NCBI RefSeq assembly: GCF_047511655.1
Contig: NC_133396.1
Span: forward strand, 128,783,490-128,847,489
Source of the DNA: Castor canadensis
Taxonomy: Eukaryota; Chordata; Mammalia; Rodentia; Castoridae
Reading direction: 5' to 3'
DNA length: 64,000 bases
A program made the position numbers and the translations under genes. The stretch's first letter is position 1, and every line of letters starts with the position of its first letter. Below are positions 1-13,500 of the stretch, piece after piece. The notes below the pieces were generated by a model. That model saw only the letters and a program-made list of their open reading frames with translations, had not been told where the DNA came from and made no database searches.

Positions 1-23
1 TTGAGGAGAATGTAACAGTTTGC

Positions 24-29
24 TTTATT
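24..29 (-). terminator. AATAAA on minus strand, possible end of retrocopied UTR
   Basis: The plus strand reads TTTATT within gctttattc. It is the only candidate polyadenylation signal near the edge on the retrocopy strand. Its role is inferred from position. Confidence 0.3.
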
Positions 30-149
30 CTAAAACAGTAACTTCCTTATATTGGAACATTAGTCAAAATTCAACACTGATACAAATTTCTTAGGCGATC
101 AAAATATGTGTCAGGTGAATTTCCTGAAATTTTCCCCCGCACCTCCCCA

Positions 150-226
150 CCCAGTACTGGGGGTTGTACCCAGTGCCTCACAGATGCTAGGTGAGCACTC
201 TACCACTTGAACCACACCTGCAGACC
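150..226 (-). repeat. ID/tRNA-like SINE module
   Basis: Antisense copy of the tRNA-like module: plus strand reads cagtactgggggttgtaccc through gtgagcactctaccacttgaacc. This is the inverted B-box and A-box arrangement seen in the other SINEs of this window. Confidence 0.7.
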
Positions 227-324
227 TTGTTTTCATTTTGTTTTTTGTAGGGCCTAACTTTGTAGGTCAAACTTATGAGTTTGAGAGTTTGAGAGCTGGC
301 CTCAAACTCATACCCATCCTGGAG

Positions 325-525
325 CTTAAACTCCAGGCCTCATGCTTCCTAGGCAGGCACTCTATCTCCTGAGCCACTATGCCAGCCCTTTTGGGTGTTG
401 GATAGTTTCGAGACATAGTCTCTCAAACTATTTGCCTGGGCTGGCTTGGAATCACAATCCTCCTGGTATCTGCCTGCCAAGTAGCTAGAATTACAGGCAT
501 GAGCCATTGGTACCCAGCTCCGCAT
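325..525 (-). repeat. Composite B1 + tRNA-like SINE
   Basis: The antisense tRNA-like part (caggcctcatgcttcctagg, ending gccagccc) is followed by an antisense B1/7SL-like part (tttgcctgggctggcttgg through aattacaggcatgagcc). It is diverged. It interrupts the probable MTFR1 retrocopy 3' UTR. Confidence 0.75.
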
Positions 526-1894
526 TTCTTAAAAGGCAGAATTTTCAAACCCCATAAAACGTTTAGAAACAATGTACATTAACATCATGCCAAAATTCGA
601 ATTTAAACTAAATATCCAAACCATGCAAATTACCCAGCTACTTTTTGTGGATATTTAGGAGAGCAACACACATATATTAAATAACCTAAAATATCTATCT
701 ACTCTTCCCATCTCTTAGTCGTCCCAGAAAGTGTAACTACTCTTCTCTAGACTTAAATAATAAATCCAAATATTTATTCATGGTAGGCGGTTCTGGCATT
801 AACTGCAGGTAAGTTTATCAGAAAATAGAAAACCATGAAAATTTATTAAACTTTTTTTGAAAATAATCACTTACAAACCCTCAATGAGAAAAGCAGTTCT
901 CCACTTTCTAATAACACCTAAGGTTTATGTTGTATAATGTAATTCATCAGAACAGCATTCTGACCAATAAATAATTTATAGGAAATTCATTTTCCTATTC
1001 AGTTATTTTCATTATACAGTTAATATTTTGACCAATATTAAAAAATTTTAAACTCCATTATGCTGATACTTCCAGAAGTGTTATTAACTTAGCAACAAGT
1101 TATTTTTACGATACCATTTATTAAACTGAAAAGAAAAAAGATGGTACATTTTGGTTTTTACTTAATAAGTAATTTAATTCATTAATTTGTCACTACTTGA
1201 AAAGTCCATTTGCTTCCTCAGCACTGGATGGCAATGAGGTGTAAGCAGCTTTCCTAGTCCTCATCTTCTCTCTAATGGAAAGCATTACGGAATTTTAGCA
1301 GTGAACATCATCCAATTCCCATCTAAAACCCGGCTCCAAAAAAAGTGAGAGAGTCTAAGATAAAGTTCTATTCAAGACAAATTCTGATCTTAAATATTTT
1401 ACTCCAATAACTTAAGTTATATCAGAGCTTTTCCTCCACTGAATGATCATTGAAAGCAAATGAAGGTAACAGTTTCTTGACTGCTGTCGTTCATTACTAA
1501 GTTTTATATAAACTGTTTTATATCCAAGTACATGCATATAAAACATTTGTACAGATAAGTTAGTGTTAAGAATTAAAAATGCACAGTAACACCCACATAC
1601 ATCTTTTCCTATGATCTTACACATGTTTTCAAGACTGGAAACTTGAATACCCTGGCTACATTAAAACATATCACACGACATGTTTTAAGGAGAGCTCCAG
1701 AACTGACCACTGCATAAAAATAAAACCAAACTTGTGATGCTTTCACTATTGCTTAATCCACTAATTAGGTTAAAAAGGAGACCACTGAATACTGAAGTCA
1801 GGTATTTACTAAGCAGTGTTGGTTTCTACTAGTCAAACTCAGCTCTCATAAACCAACAGCTAAACCAGGACAGTCTTTTTCAGCTCAATGTCCA

Positions 1895-2880
<986 letters not shown>

Positions 2881-2894
2881 TATAGTTTCTATAG

Positions 2895-3320
2895 GTCAGA
2901 AATCTGATCAGGGTCTCCCTGGGCTGAAAATCAAGATGTCAGCGGGGCAATTCCTTTCTAGAGGCTGCAGGGAAGGTTACATTTCCTATTGACTTCTACA
3001 TTCCTTGGCCATGGCCTCCTTCCTCCTCTTCAAAGCCAACAAAGGCAAGTTGAGGCCTCACATCCCAGCACCCTGACCTCCTCTTCTGCGTTGTCTTCAC
3101 TTTCTAGGAATCTTTTGGCTTCTTTGGGCCCACTCCGGTAATCCAGGAAAATCTCCCTGTTTTGGATTTAGCAGATTTAACTATCTTAATCCCATCTACA
3201 CTGCTAATTTTCCTTGGTCTTATAAAGTGATATGTTCACAGGGACCAGGAATTAGGTTATTGGCAAGCTTTTTTTTCCGGGGGGGGGGGCAGTGCACTAT
3301 TCTGCTAGTGACAAACATTT
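2895..3320. repeat. Old unclassified interspersed repeat
   Basis: The sequence (tcttcaaagccaacaaaggc, cactccggtaatccaggaaaatctccc, cactattctgctagtgaca) resembles a widespread mammalian dispersed repeat whose name I cannot fix. It bounds the 5' end of the MTFR1 retrocopy and is the target of the L1 fragment at 3337. Confidence 0.4.
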
Positions 3321-3336
3321 AAAATGTTTGCTCTTC

Positions 3337-3947
3337 TTTTTTTTTTTTTTTTCATTTTTCTTTTATTATTCATATGTGCATACAAGGCTTGGTTCATTTC
3401 CCCCCCCTGCCCCCACCCCCTCCCTTACCACCCACTCCACCCCCTCCCGCTCCCCCCCTCAATACCCAGCAGAAACTATTTTGCCCTTATTTCTAATTTT
3501 GTTGTAGAGAGAGTATAAGCAATAATAGGAAGGAACAAGGGGTTTTGCTGGTTGAGATAAGGATAGCTATACAGGGCATTGACTCACATTGATTTCCTGT
3601 GCGTGGGTGTTACCTTCTAGGTTAATTCTTTTTGATCTAACCTTTTCTCTAGTTCCTGGTCCCCTTTTCCTATTGGCCTCAGTTGCTTTAAGGTATCTGC
3701 TTTAGTTTCTCTGCATTAAGGGCAACAAATGCTAGCTAGTTTTTTAGGTGTCTTACCTATCCTCACCCCTCCCTTGTGTGCTCTCACTTTTATTATGTGA
3801 TCAAAGTCCAATCCCCTTGTTGTGTTTGCCCTTGATCTAATGTCCACATATGAGGGAGAACATACGATTTTTGGTCTTTTGGGCCAGGCTAACCTCACTC
3901 AGAATGATGTTCTCCAATTCCATCCATTTACCAGTGAATGATAACAT
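3337..3947 (-). mobile_element. Young L1, severely 5'-truncated (3' 0.6 kb)
   Basis: This minus-strand L1 fragment keeps only the very end of ORF2 and the 3' UTR with its G-rich (plus strand C-rich) tract and a poly(T) tail at the low-coordinate end. It is flanked by a perfect 16-bp target duplication, aaaatgtttgctcttc, at 3321-3336 and 3948-3963. It matches the 3' end of the plus-strand L1 near 13606-14211 closely, by eye with only scattered differences, so both belong to one recent subfamily. Confidence 0.92.
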
Positions 3948-4130
3948 AAAATGTTTGCTCTTCAAACTGAACTATTACAAAAAATAAAGAGGACAGCCAC
4001 AGACTAGGAAAAGATGTGCAAAATATATATTTATCAAAAGATTAGAAACCATAAAGCACTTTCGAGAGTGCTGAGGATGTGGATGTAGGTCGGTGGTAGA
4101 GGGCTTGCCAATCATTTCAGCACCCTGGAT

Positions 4131-4285
4131 CCAAGAAGGAGGAGGAGGAAGAGGAGGGAGGAGGAGGAAGAAGAAAAGGGGAAAGAGGAGGAAGAGGAAG
4201 AGGAAGGAAAAGGAAGAGGAAGGAGAAGGGAGAGGAAGAGGAAGGAGAAGGGAGGGGAAGAGGAGGAGGAAAGAAGAAGAACACT
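4131..4285. repeat. Purine-rich (GGA/GAA)n low-complexity tract
   Basis: About 150 bp consists almost only of G and A on the plus strand, mostly GGA and GAA units. The ORF across it is an artefact of composition. Confidence 0.9.
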
Positions 4286-4621
4286 TGTAACTCAATAATA
4301 AGAGAAACAAGTCAGTTAAAAGATGGCAAAGATTTGAAGAGACTCTTTCTCAATGATATTCTGAATGGCAAATGAACACAGGAGCAGATGCTCAATGTCA
4401 TTAGTTACAAGGTAAATGCAAATTAAAACCACAAAGAGACACTACTCCACACCCTCCAGAATGAATAAAATTTACAAGCCTGATCATATCAAGTGCCCTT
4501 CAGATTCTTAGAAAACTAGAAGATGAAGTGTAAATTATAGTGACAGAAAGCAACCAGGTGGTTGCTCAGAGATGGAGTTGGAGAAGAGAAGTGGGAGCAC
4601 AGGTAACTTTTGGAAGTAATG

Positions 4622-4871
4622 GGTATCGTGTTAGTTTTTATCACTGCGTAACAGATAGCTATAAATTCGGCATCTTAAAACAATGCACTTCGGTTGCATC
4701 ACAGTTTCTCTGGGTCAGGAAGGCAGCATAGCTTGGCTGCTTCAGGATGCCTCCCGAGGCTATAGTCAAGGCTGCAGTTGACTTGATTGCAGAAGGGTCT
4801 TTTTCCAAGGTCAGTGGTTGTGGATGGGTTCAGTTCCTTATGAGTTGTTGGACTGGGAGCCTCAGTTTCTT
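4622..4871. repeat. Old interspersed repeat, left half (split by L1)
   Basis: The segment from gtgttagtttttatcactgc to gagcctcagtttctt is the left half of an old dispersed repeat. It continues at 9031 (tcttcctggctattggctgg through cagcctgtctgccaca) after the intervening L1. I do not assign a family name with confidence. Confidence 0.5.
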
Positions 4872-5283
4872 TTTTAATTAGTGTATATTCACTGTACAAA
4901 GGGGTTTATTGTGATATTTCTACACATGCATATAATGTATTGTGATCAAATTCACCCTATTACTCTTTTTTATCTCCCCCCTCTTTTTTACAATTTGTAA
5001 TGGGTTTTATTCTTCTTCTTCATGCATTTAAAGTGTTTCAATCATATTCACCCTCCATCACCCTCTCCTTTCCACCCTACCCCCTGCCTCTGGTTCACTA
5101 CCACCACTAAACAGTCCCACTTCTATGTTCATGTCATTTTTTAGGTCTAGATTCTGCATCTGAGAGAGAACATGTAATAACTGTCTTTCTGAGTCTAGCT
5201 GATTCCATTTAACATGATGATCTAGAGTTCTATCCATTTTCTTGCAAGCAACATAATTTTATTTTTTATGGCTTAATAATATT

Positions 5284-5285
<2 letters not shown>

Positions 5286-5322
<37 letters not shown>
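5286..5322. repeat. (TG)n microsatellite
   Basis: An uninterrupted TG run inside the old L1. Confidence 0.95.
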
Positions 5323-5797
5323 CATTTTCTCTATCCATTCATCAGCTGATGGGCACATAGGCCAAATCCATACTTTGGCTGTTGTGAACAGTGCTGCTAT
5401 AAATATGGGGGTACAAGTACAGCTATTGTATGCTGACTTACTTTACTTCAGATACACACCCAGGAGTGGTATGGCAGCATAATAATTCTATTTTTAGTTT
5501 TTTGAGGACCCTCCATATTGATTTTCACAGTGGCTGAACTAATTCATATTCCTGGAAGCAGCGTGTAAGAGGTTCCTTCCCTCTCCCCAACATCCTCGCC
5601 AGCATTTTTTGTTGATGTGTTCTTGATGGTAGCCATCTGACTAGTGAGATGGAACCTTGGTGTCATTTTGATTTACATTTCCTTTATAGCTAAGGATGTT
5701 GAACATTTCTTCATGGATCCATTGGTCATTTGTACTTCTTCTTCTTGAGAACTGTCTTCAATTCATTTGCCCATTTATTAATTAGATGTTTCTTTTG

Positions 5798-5880
5798 AAT
5801 GGGGCAGACGTGGGATTTGAACTCAGGGCCTCAGGCTTACTAAGCAGGCGCTTTACCACTTGAGCCACTATGCCAACCCA
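5798..5880 (-). repeat. tRNA-like SINE monomer
   Basis: Antisense copy: gggatttgaactcagggcct through caggcgctttaccacttgag. It lies inside the old L1, so it inserted later. Confidence 0.8.
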
Positions 5881-5911
5881 GATTGTTTGTTCTTTCAGTA
5901 TTTTATTTAAC

Positions 5912-6010
5912 TTTTTTGTTTGTTTGTTTTTTTGGTGGTCCTAGGGTGTGAACTCAGAGCTTTGCACTTGCCAAATAGGCACGCTACCGCGTGGGCCATT
6001 CTGCCAGCCT
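5912..6010 (-). repeat. tRNA-like SINE monomer
   Basis: A second antisense copy: ggtggtcctagggtgtgaac through cgctaccgcgtgggccattc, with a T-rich 5' edge that represents its A-tail. It lies 30 bp from the previous SINE, within the old L1. Confidence 0.7.
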
Positions 6011-7516
6011 GTTTTCTGAATATTAACCCTTTTTCTGATAAATAGGCAACAAAGATTTTCTCCCACTCTGTAGGTTGTCCTTTCATTCTGGTAATCGCTT
6101 CCTTTGCTGTGCACAAGCTTTTTAATTTGAGGCAATCCCATTTGCCAATTCTTGTTCTTTGCTCCTGGGTAATCGGGGTCCCGTTCAGGCAGTGGTGCCT
6201 GTGCCTGTATCTTCAAGGGTTTCCCATGGTACTTTCAAAATTTCAGGTCATACATGAAGATCTTTGATTCATTCTGAATTGATTTTTGTGCTGAGAGGGA
6301 GATAGGGGCCTAGCACAATCTTCTACATGGGGACGTTCTGTTTTCCCAGCACCAGTTGTTAAAGAGGTAGCTTTTCTTCCACGTATTTTTCACACCTTTG
6401 TCAAAAGTTAGATGGTTGTAGTTTTGTGAGTTTACTTATGGGTCTTCTATTTGATTCCCTTGATCTAATGTCTACTTTTGTCCCGGTACCATCCAGTTTT
6501 TGTTTCTAGGCTCTTTAGTATAATTTGAAGTCAGGTATTGTGATACCTCCAGCATTGCTCTTTTTGTTCAAGATTGCTTTGACAATGTGGGGTCTTTTAT
6601 GCTTCCATATGAATTTTAGGATTGATGTTTATATTTCTGTGAAGAATAACATGGGAACTTTAATGGAGATTACATTGAATCTGTAGATTGCGTTCAGTAG
6701 TGTAGCCATTTTCACAATATTAATTCTGCCAATTCATGAACATGGGAGCACTTTCCATCTGCAGGTGTCTTCTTCAATGTTATATACTTTTCATTGTGAA
6801 AGTCTTTACCTTCTTAGTTAAGTTTATTCCTAGGTATTTTTTTGAGGCTACTGTGAATGGGACTGTTTTCCTGATTTCTCTCTCAACCTCTTTGTTTCTG
6901 ATTTTTATATGTTGATTTTGTATTCTGCTACTTTGCTGAAAGTGTGTATCGATCTAAGAGGTTTTTTTGCTGAAGTCTTTAGGATCTTTTAAGTATAGAT
7001 CATATCATCTGAAAACAGATAATTTGACTTCTTTTCCTACTTGTATAACTTTTATTTCTTTCTCTTGCCTTATTGCTGTGGCTAAGAATCTAAGCACTAT
7101 ATTGAATAAGAGTGGGCAGAGTAAACACCCTTGTCTCATTCCTGACTTTAGAGGAAATGGTTTCAGTTTTTCCCCATTTAGTACAGGCTATAGACTGTAT
7201 CATATATAGTCTTTATTATGTTGAGGTTCCTTCTATTCCTAGGTTCTTCAAGGCTTTCATCATGAAAAGACGTTGAATTTTGTCATACCATTTTGCTATT
7301 TCTATTGAAATGAACCTGTGATTTTTGCCCATTAGGGTTAGGTGCTGCATTTTGTTCATTGACTTGCATATGTTGAGCCATCCTTGAATCTGTGGAATGA
7401 AACCAACACAATCATGGTATATGACTTTTTAAATGTGTTACTGAATTCAGTTTGCAAGTATTTTATTGGGAATTTTTGTGTCTTTGTTCATCAAGAAAAT
7501 TGGTCTATAAGTTTCT

Positions 7517-7545
7517 TCTTCTTCTTCTTCTTCTTTTTTTGCCCT
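7517..7545. repeat. (CTT)n microsatellite
   Basis: Eight or so CTT units followed by a T-run within the antisense L1. Confidence 0.85.
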
Positions 7546-8300
7546 TATTGTGTTTTGGTATCAGAGTAAAACTGGCTTCATATGAGTTTGGTGGTGATCT
7601 TCTCCTTTATGCTTTATGGAAAAGTTTGAGTAGCACTGGTGTTAGTTCTTCAATAGATTGGTAGAATTCACCAGTGAATCCATCTGATCCTAGGCTTTTC
7701 TCTGATGGAAAACTCTCTGTTACTGTTTCAATCTCATTGCTCATTAGATCTGTTTAAGTGGTTCAGTTTTGGTAGGTCATCGTTATCTAGAAATTTATCC
7801 ATTTCTTCTAGATTTTCTAGTTTATTGGAATATAAGTTTTTTAAGTATTTCCTAATGATCCTCTGAATTTCTTTGGTATTTGTTGTGATTCTCCTTTTTC
7901 ATCTCTAATTTTATTAATTTTGGGTCTTCTCCCTCTTTCTTTTAGCTAGTTTGGCTCAGAATTTGTCAGTCTTTTCAAAGAACCAACTCTTTGTTTCATT
8001 GATTCTTTGCATTATTTTTCTAATCTCTGTTTCATTAATTTCTGCCCTGATACTATTTCTTCCTATCTGTTGATTTTAGGTTAGGCTTGTTCTTGTTTTT
8101 CTAAGACCTTGAGGTATGGGACTAAGTTATTCATTTGGGATCTCTCTGCTTTTTTAAATGTAGGCACTCATAGCTATAAACTTTCCTCTTAGCACTGCCT
8201 TTGTGACTTCTTAAAGGTTCTGGTAACTTGTGTTTTCATTTTTGTTTGATTCTAAGATTTTTTTTTATTTCTGCCTATTTCTTTTATGATGTATATTTTT

Positions 8301-8497
8301 GCCAGGTGCCTGTGACTCATGCCTGTAATCCTAGCTACTTGGGAGGCTGAGATCCAGAGGATTGTAGTTCAAGGCAAATATAGTTTGGGAGACCCTATCT
8401 CCAAAATAACCAGAGCAAAATGGGCTGGGGTGTGACTTAAGTGGTAGAGCACATGCTTTGCAAGTGTGAGGTTCTGAGTCCCACCAAAGAAAAAAAA
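8301..8497 (+). repeat. Composite B1 + tRNA-like SINE
   Basis: Sense copy: gccaggtgcctgtgactcat opens the B1-like half and gggctggggtgtgacttaag the tRNA-like half. An A-rich tail follows. It is inserted in the old L1. Confidence 0.85.
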
Positions 8498-9030
8498 TGT
8501 ATGCTTCAATCTCCATATGTTTGAATATTTACTGTAGTTTCTCTTATTATTAATTTCTAGTTTTTCAATTATTTTTTGATAATTTATAGGACGTTATTTA
8601 AATTTTCTTGTATTTGTTAAGACTTGCTTTATGTCCTAAAATATCTATTTTGGAGAACGTTCCATGGGCTGCTGAAAAGAATGTATGTCTATAGCTGTTG
8701 GGTGGAATATTCCATAGATGTCTGTTAAGTCCATTTTAGCAATAGTGTCATTTCATTCTGAAATTTCTTTGTTGATTTTTTTTGTCTGGATGACAAAAAA
8801 ATCTATCTACTGGTCATAGTGGGATACTAAAGTGACTCACTGTTATTCTCTTGGGGTCTACTACTCTTTTATGTCAAGTAGAATTTGTTTTAAGAAATTG
8901 AATGAATATATGTTTACAACTGCTTTATCCCCTTTATCAGTATTAAGTGACCTTTGTATCTTTTGATTAATTTTGGCTTGAAGTCTGCCTTGTCAGATAT
9001 GAGTATAGCTACTCCTGCCTGCTTTCATGA

Positions 9031-9322
9031 GAGCCTTGGTTTCTTCCTGGCTATTGGCTGGAGGCTACCCTCAGTTCTATGCCACATGGACATCCTCATA
9101 GGGCACTGCACAACATAGCAACTTACTTCATTGAAGTCAGCATGGGAGAATCTGTGCCAAGATGGAAATTATAACCTTACATAACATAATCACAGAAATG
9201 ATAGTCCATCACCTATGCTAATTAGAAACATGTCACAGTTCCTGCCCAGACAAGGGGTACACGGGGCATGGATAGCAGGAGGTGGGGACAACGGGGCACC
9301 ATCTTACAGCCTGTCTGCCACA
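9031..9322. repeat. Old interspersed repeat, right half (split by L1)
   Basis: This continues the repeat interrupted at 4871, running to ccatcttacagcctgtctgccacag. The junction repeats the gagcc..ggtttctt target duplication. Confidence 0.5.
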
Positions 9323-9324
9323 GG

Positions 9325-9462
9325 CATGTTCTTGTGCATGCTAGTGCTGATAACTTAAGGGTATAGACGTGTCAAAACTCATCAGATTATGTGTGTTAAC
9401 TACGTGCAATTGCTGTATACCAAGTATACCTCAATAAAGTTGTATGACGCTAACAAGCAAGA
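9325..9462 (+). mobile_element. Ancient L1 3' end fragment
   Basis: Sequence such as gtgtcaaaactcatcagatt through atacctcaataaagttgt matches the 3' UTR end of ancient mammalian L1 subfamilies, including an AATAAA before the element end. Confidence 0.5.
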
Positions 9463-9469
9463 AAACTTG

Positions 9470-10569
9470 ACAAGCTGATTACAGAATGATATGGAAGAGC
9501 AAAGCATCAAATCCAGCCATGACAGAGAAAGGAAGTCTTGCCCTAACAGACAGGAAGATGAGTTTTATAACCATTATAATGAAGAGTGCACTTTTCATAC
9601 AAGGAGAGACACCCAGAAACAGACTCACACATATGTGAGAACCTGATAAACAGCAGAGGTTGTATTCTAAATCAAGAGGGAAAGGAAGGACTTCAAAGTC
9701 AATGCAGAGATGATTCAGTCTCCATATGGAAAAAATAAAATTAGGTATCTGCCACATGACACAAAAATAAATTTCAGGTGCAGTAGATGCCTAAATGTTT
9801 CCATAGCAAAATTTTAAAATTCTTGAAGAAAATATAGATGGATCTTTATGCCTTTTATGTAGGGAAGAAATTTTTAAACAATATGTAGAAAATGTAAGGT
9901 ATGAAAGAACAATCAATTGCCTTAAAATTACAATCTAGACAACAAAAACAACATCTATTAAATAAAATTACAAGCCACACAAAAGGAGAAGTGATTTACA
10001 ACTGAACCAAGGGTTTGTCCATCACTATAGATTAAAAACTCCTGAGAATCAGTAAGAAAATTATAATCCAAATAGACAAATGACATAGATAGGTCATTCA
10101 CAAAAGAGAAAACCCCAGATTCAGTATATTTGTGGAAAGATTCCCAACTTAACCAGAAATCAGCAAGCTGTAAATAGTCATAATTCTGGAAAATGTTACA
10201 GTTTGACAGCACTAGATACTGGTCAGTAAGTGGAGAAAGCATGAATTCACTCACCCCTGGCCGGAATGTAACTGGTAAAACCGTTTTGGAAAAATAATTT
10301 GTAACGTCTTGCAAAGTGGACGATGCACACATCTTATTCCTCTGCAAGATACAGATTCTAAAGAAATTCACATAATTGTGTTGAAATAAAATTTTTAAGG
10401 TGAAATATTACAAACTTAAATATTCCTCAACAAGAAAATGGATGAATATAGTCACAAATATACTTTATAGCATCTTAAAGAAAAGAACTGAAGCTACACA
10501 TTACAGTACAGATAAATCTCAAAACCATGACAGGAGAGGGAAAAAAATGTTTTCAAGACAGCACTTTAA
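9470..10569 (+). mobile_element. Ancient L1-type fragment, left part
   Basis: This AT-rich, heavily decayed sequence has ORF2-3'-end and L1-tail character (agaatgatatggaagagcaa, acaggaagatgagttttata, aaaatggatgaatatagtca). It resumes after the younger L1 at 14487. It is the host of the younger L1 insertion. Subfamily assignment (L1M or HAL1 type) is uncertain. Confidence 0.5.
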
Positions 10570-13500
10570 TACCATCTGATCACAATGCAGTAAAAGTAGA
10601 ACTCAACAACAAAAGTAAAGACAAAAAACATGCAAAGAGCTGGAAACTAAATAACTCATTACTTAATGAACAATGGATCATTGATGAAATAAAAGAGGAA
10701 ATTAAAAAGTTCCTGGAAGTCAATGAAAATGAAAACACAATCTACCAGAACCTATGGGACACAGCTAAGGCAGTCCTGAGAGGAAAGTTTATAGCCATGA
10801 GTGCGTATATTAAAAAGACTGAAAGATCCCAAATCAGTGACCTAATGATACATCTCAAACTCCTAGAAAAACAAGAACAAGCAAATCCCAAAACAAATAG
10901 AAGGAGAGAAATAATAAAAATAAGAGCTGAAATCAATGAAATAGAAACCAAAAAAACCACACAAAGAATTAATGAAACAAAAAGTTGGTTCTTTGAAAAA
11001 ATAAACAAGATCGATAGACCCCTGGCAAACCTGACTAAAATGAGGAGAAAAAAAACCCAAATTAGTAGAATCAGGAATGCAAAAGGGGAGATAACAACAA
11101 ACACCATGGAAGTCCAGGAAATCATCAGAGACTACTTCGAGAACCTATATTCCAATAAATTTGAAAATCTTAAAGAAATGGACAGATTTCTAGATACATA
11201 TGATCATCCAAAACTGAACCAAGAGGAAATTAATCACCTGAATAGATCTATAACACAAAATGAAATTGAAGCAGCAATCAAGAGTCTCCCCAAAAAGAAA
11301 AGTCCAGGACCTGATGGATTCTCTGCTGAATTCTATCAGACCTTTAAAGAAGAACTGATACCAACCCTCCTTAAACTGTTACATGAAATAGAAAGGGAAG
11401 AAAAACTGCCAAACACATTTTATGAAGCCAGTATTACACTTATCCCAAAACCAGGCAAAGACACCTCCAAAAAGGAGAACTATAGGCCAATCTCCTTAAT
11501 GAACATTGATGCAAAAATCCTCAACAAAATAATGGCAAACCGAATTCAGCAACACATCAAAAAGATTATTCACCACGATCAAGTAGGCTTCATCCCAGGG
11601 ATGCAGGGGTGGTTCAACATATGAAAATCAATAAATGTAATAAACCACATTAACAGAAGCAAAGACAAAAACCACTTGATCATCTCAATAGATGCAGAAA
11701 AAGCCTTTGATAAGATCCAACACCATTTTATGATAAAATAAGAAAACTAGGAATAGAAGGAAAGTACCTCAACATTATAAAAGCTATATATGACAAACCT
11801 ACAGCCAGCATTATACTTAATGGAGAAAAACTGAAACCATTCCCTCTAAAATCAGGAACCAGACAAGGATGCCCACTATCTCCACTCCTATTCAACATAG
11901 TACTGGAATTCCTAGCCAGAGCAATTAGGCAAGAAGAAGGAATAAGAAGAATACAAATAGGTAAAGAAACTGTCAAAATATCCCTATTTGCAGATGACAT
12001 GATCCTATACCTTAAAGACCCAAAAAACTCTACTCAGAAGTTTCTAGACATCTTCAATAGCTACAGCAAGGTAGCAGGATATAAAATCAACATAGAAAAA
12101 TCATTAGCATTTCTATACACTAATAATGAGCAAACTGAAAAGAATGTATGAAAACAATTCCATTTACAATAGCCTCAAAAAAAATCAAATACCTAGGTGT
12201 AAACCTAACAAAAGATGTGAAAGACCTCTACAAGGAAAACTATAAACTTCTGAAGAAAGAGATTGAGGAAGACTATAGAAAGTGGAGAGATCTCCCATGC
12301 TCATGGATTGGTAGAATCAACATAGTAAAAATGTCGATACTCCCAAAAGTAATCTACATGTTTAATGCAATCCCCATCAAAATTCCAATGACATTCATTA
12401 AAGAGATTGAAAAATCTACTGTTAAATTTATATGGAAACACAAGAGGCCACGAATAGCCAAGGCAATTCTCAGTCAAAAGAACAATGCAGGAGGTATCAC
12501 AATACCTGACTTCAAACTATATTACAAAGCAATAACAATAAAAACAGCATGGTACTGACACAAAAACAGACATGAAGACCAGTGGAACAGAATAGAGGAC
12601 CCAGATATGAAGCCACACAACTATAACCAACTTGTCTTTGACAAAGGAGCTAAATATATACGATGGAGAAATAGCAGCCTCTTCAACAAAAACTGCTGGG
12701 AAAACTGGTTAGCAGTCTGCAAAAAACTGAAACTAGATCCATGTATCTCACCCTATACCAATATTAACTCAAAATGGATCCAGGATCTTAATATCAGACC
12801 CCAAACTCTTAAGTTGATACAAGAAAGAGTAGGAAATACTCTGGAGTTAGTAGGTATAGGTAACAACTTTCTCAACGAAACCCCAGCAGCACAGCAACTA
12901 AGAGATAGCATAGATAAATGGGACCTCATAAAACTAAAAAGCTTCTGTTCATCAAAAGAAATTTTCTCTAAACTAAAGAGAACACCCACAGAGTGGGAGA
13001 AAATATTTGCCAGCTACACATCAGACAAAGGACTGATAACCAGAATATATAGGGAACTTAAAAAACTAAATTCTCCCAAAACTAATGAACCAATAAAGAA
13101 ATAGGCAAGTGAACTAAACAGAACTTTCTCAAAAGAAGAAATTCAAATGGCCAAAAAACACATGAAAAAATGCTCACCATCTCTAGCAATAAAGGAAATG
13201 CAAATTAAAACCACACTAAGATTCCACCTCACCCCTGTTAGAATAGCCATCATCAGCAACACCACCAACAACAGGTGTTGGCAAGGATGCAGGGGAAAAA
13301 GGAACCCTCTTACACTGTTGGTGGGAATGTAAACTAGTACAACCACTCTGGAAAAATATTTGGAGGCTACTTAAAAAGCTAGACATTGATCTACCATTTG
13401 ATCCAGCAATACCACTCTTGGGGATATACCCAAAAGACTGTGACACAGGTTACTCCAGAGGCACCTGTACACCCATGTTTATTGCAGCACTATTCACAAT

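Larger units (their letters stand above)
1..1894 (-). pseudogene. Probable 3' UTR of the MTFR1 retrocopy, with SINE insertions
   Basis: This AT-rich sequence directly follows the retrocopy stop codon with no break. A minus-strand AATAAA (TTTATT on plus at 24-29) lies close to the window edge and could be the parental polyadenylation signal. Two SINE segments (about 150-525) interrupt it. I infer 3' UTR identity from continuity; the A-tail, if present, lies outside the window. Confidence 0.5.
4872..9030 (-). mobile_element. Old L1, 5'-truncated, ORF2 decayed
   Basis: On the minus strand this is an L1 3' UTR (4872 to about 5110) followed upstream by ORF2. The sequence runs through the RT region (the plus strand near 6998-7013 is the complement of an F-S-D-D-type catalytic motif) and into the endonuclease domain, where it is truncated near 9030. 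Many stops and frameshifts mark it as old. It is flanked by an imperfect 15-bp duplication: gagcctcagtttctt at 4857-4871 and gagccttggtttctt at 9031-9045. SINEs inserted later near 5798, 5912 and 8301, and a (TG)n tract lies at 5286-5322. Confidence 0.88.

Noticed and set aside
4093-4290. Open frame of Gly/Arg/Lys/Glu repeats
   Set aside because: It is the translation of a purine-rich simple repeat; no gene context.
5286-5322. Regular short repeats suggesting an array
   Set aside because: A plain TG microsatellite. No spaced direct repeats of CRISPR type are seen in the window, and the host is a mammal.
10742-11125. Antisense Phe/Leu-rich membrane-like frame
   Set aside because: It is the reverse of the A-rich L1 ORF2; hydrophobic residues follow from T-rich codons.
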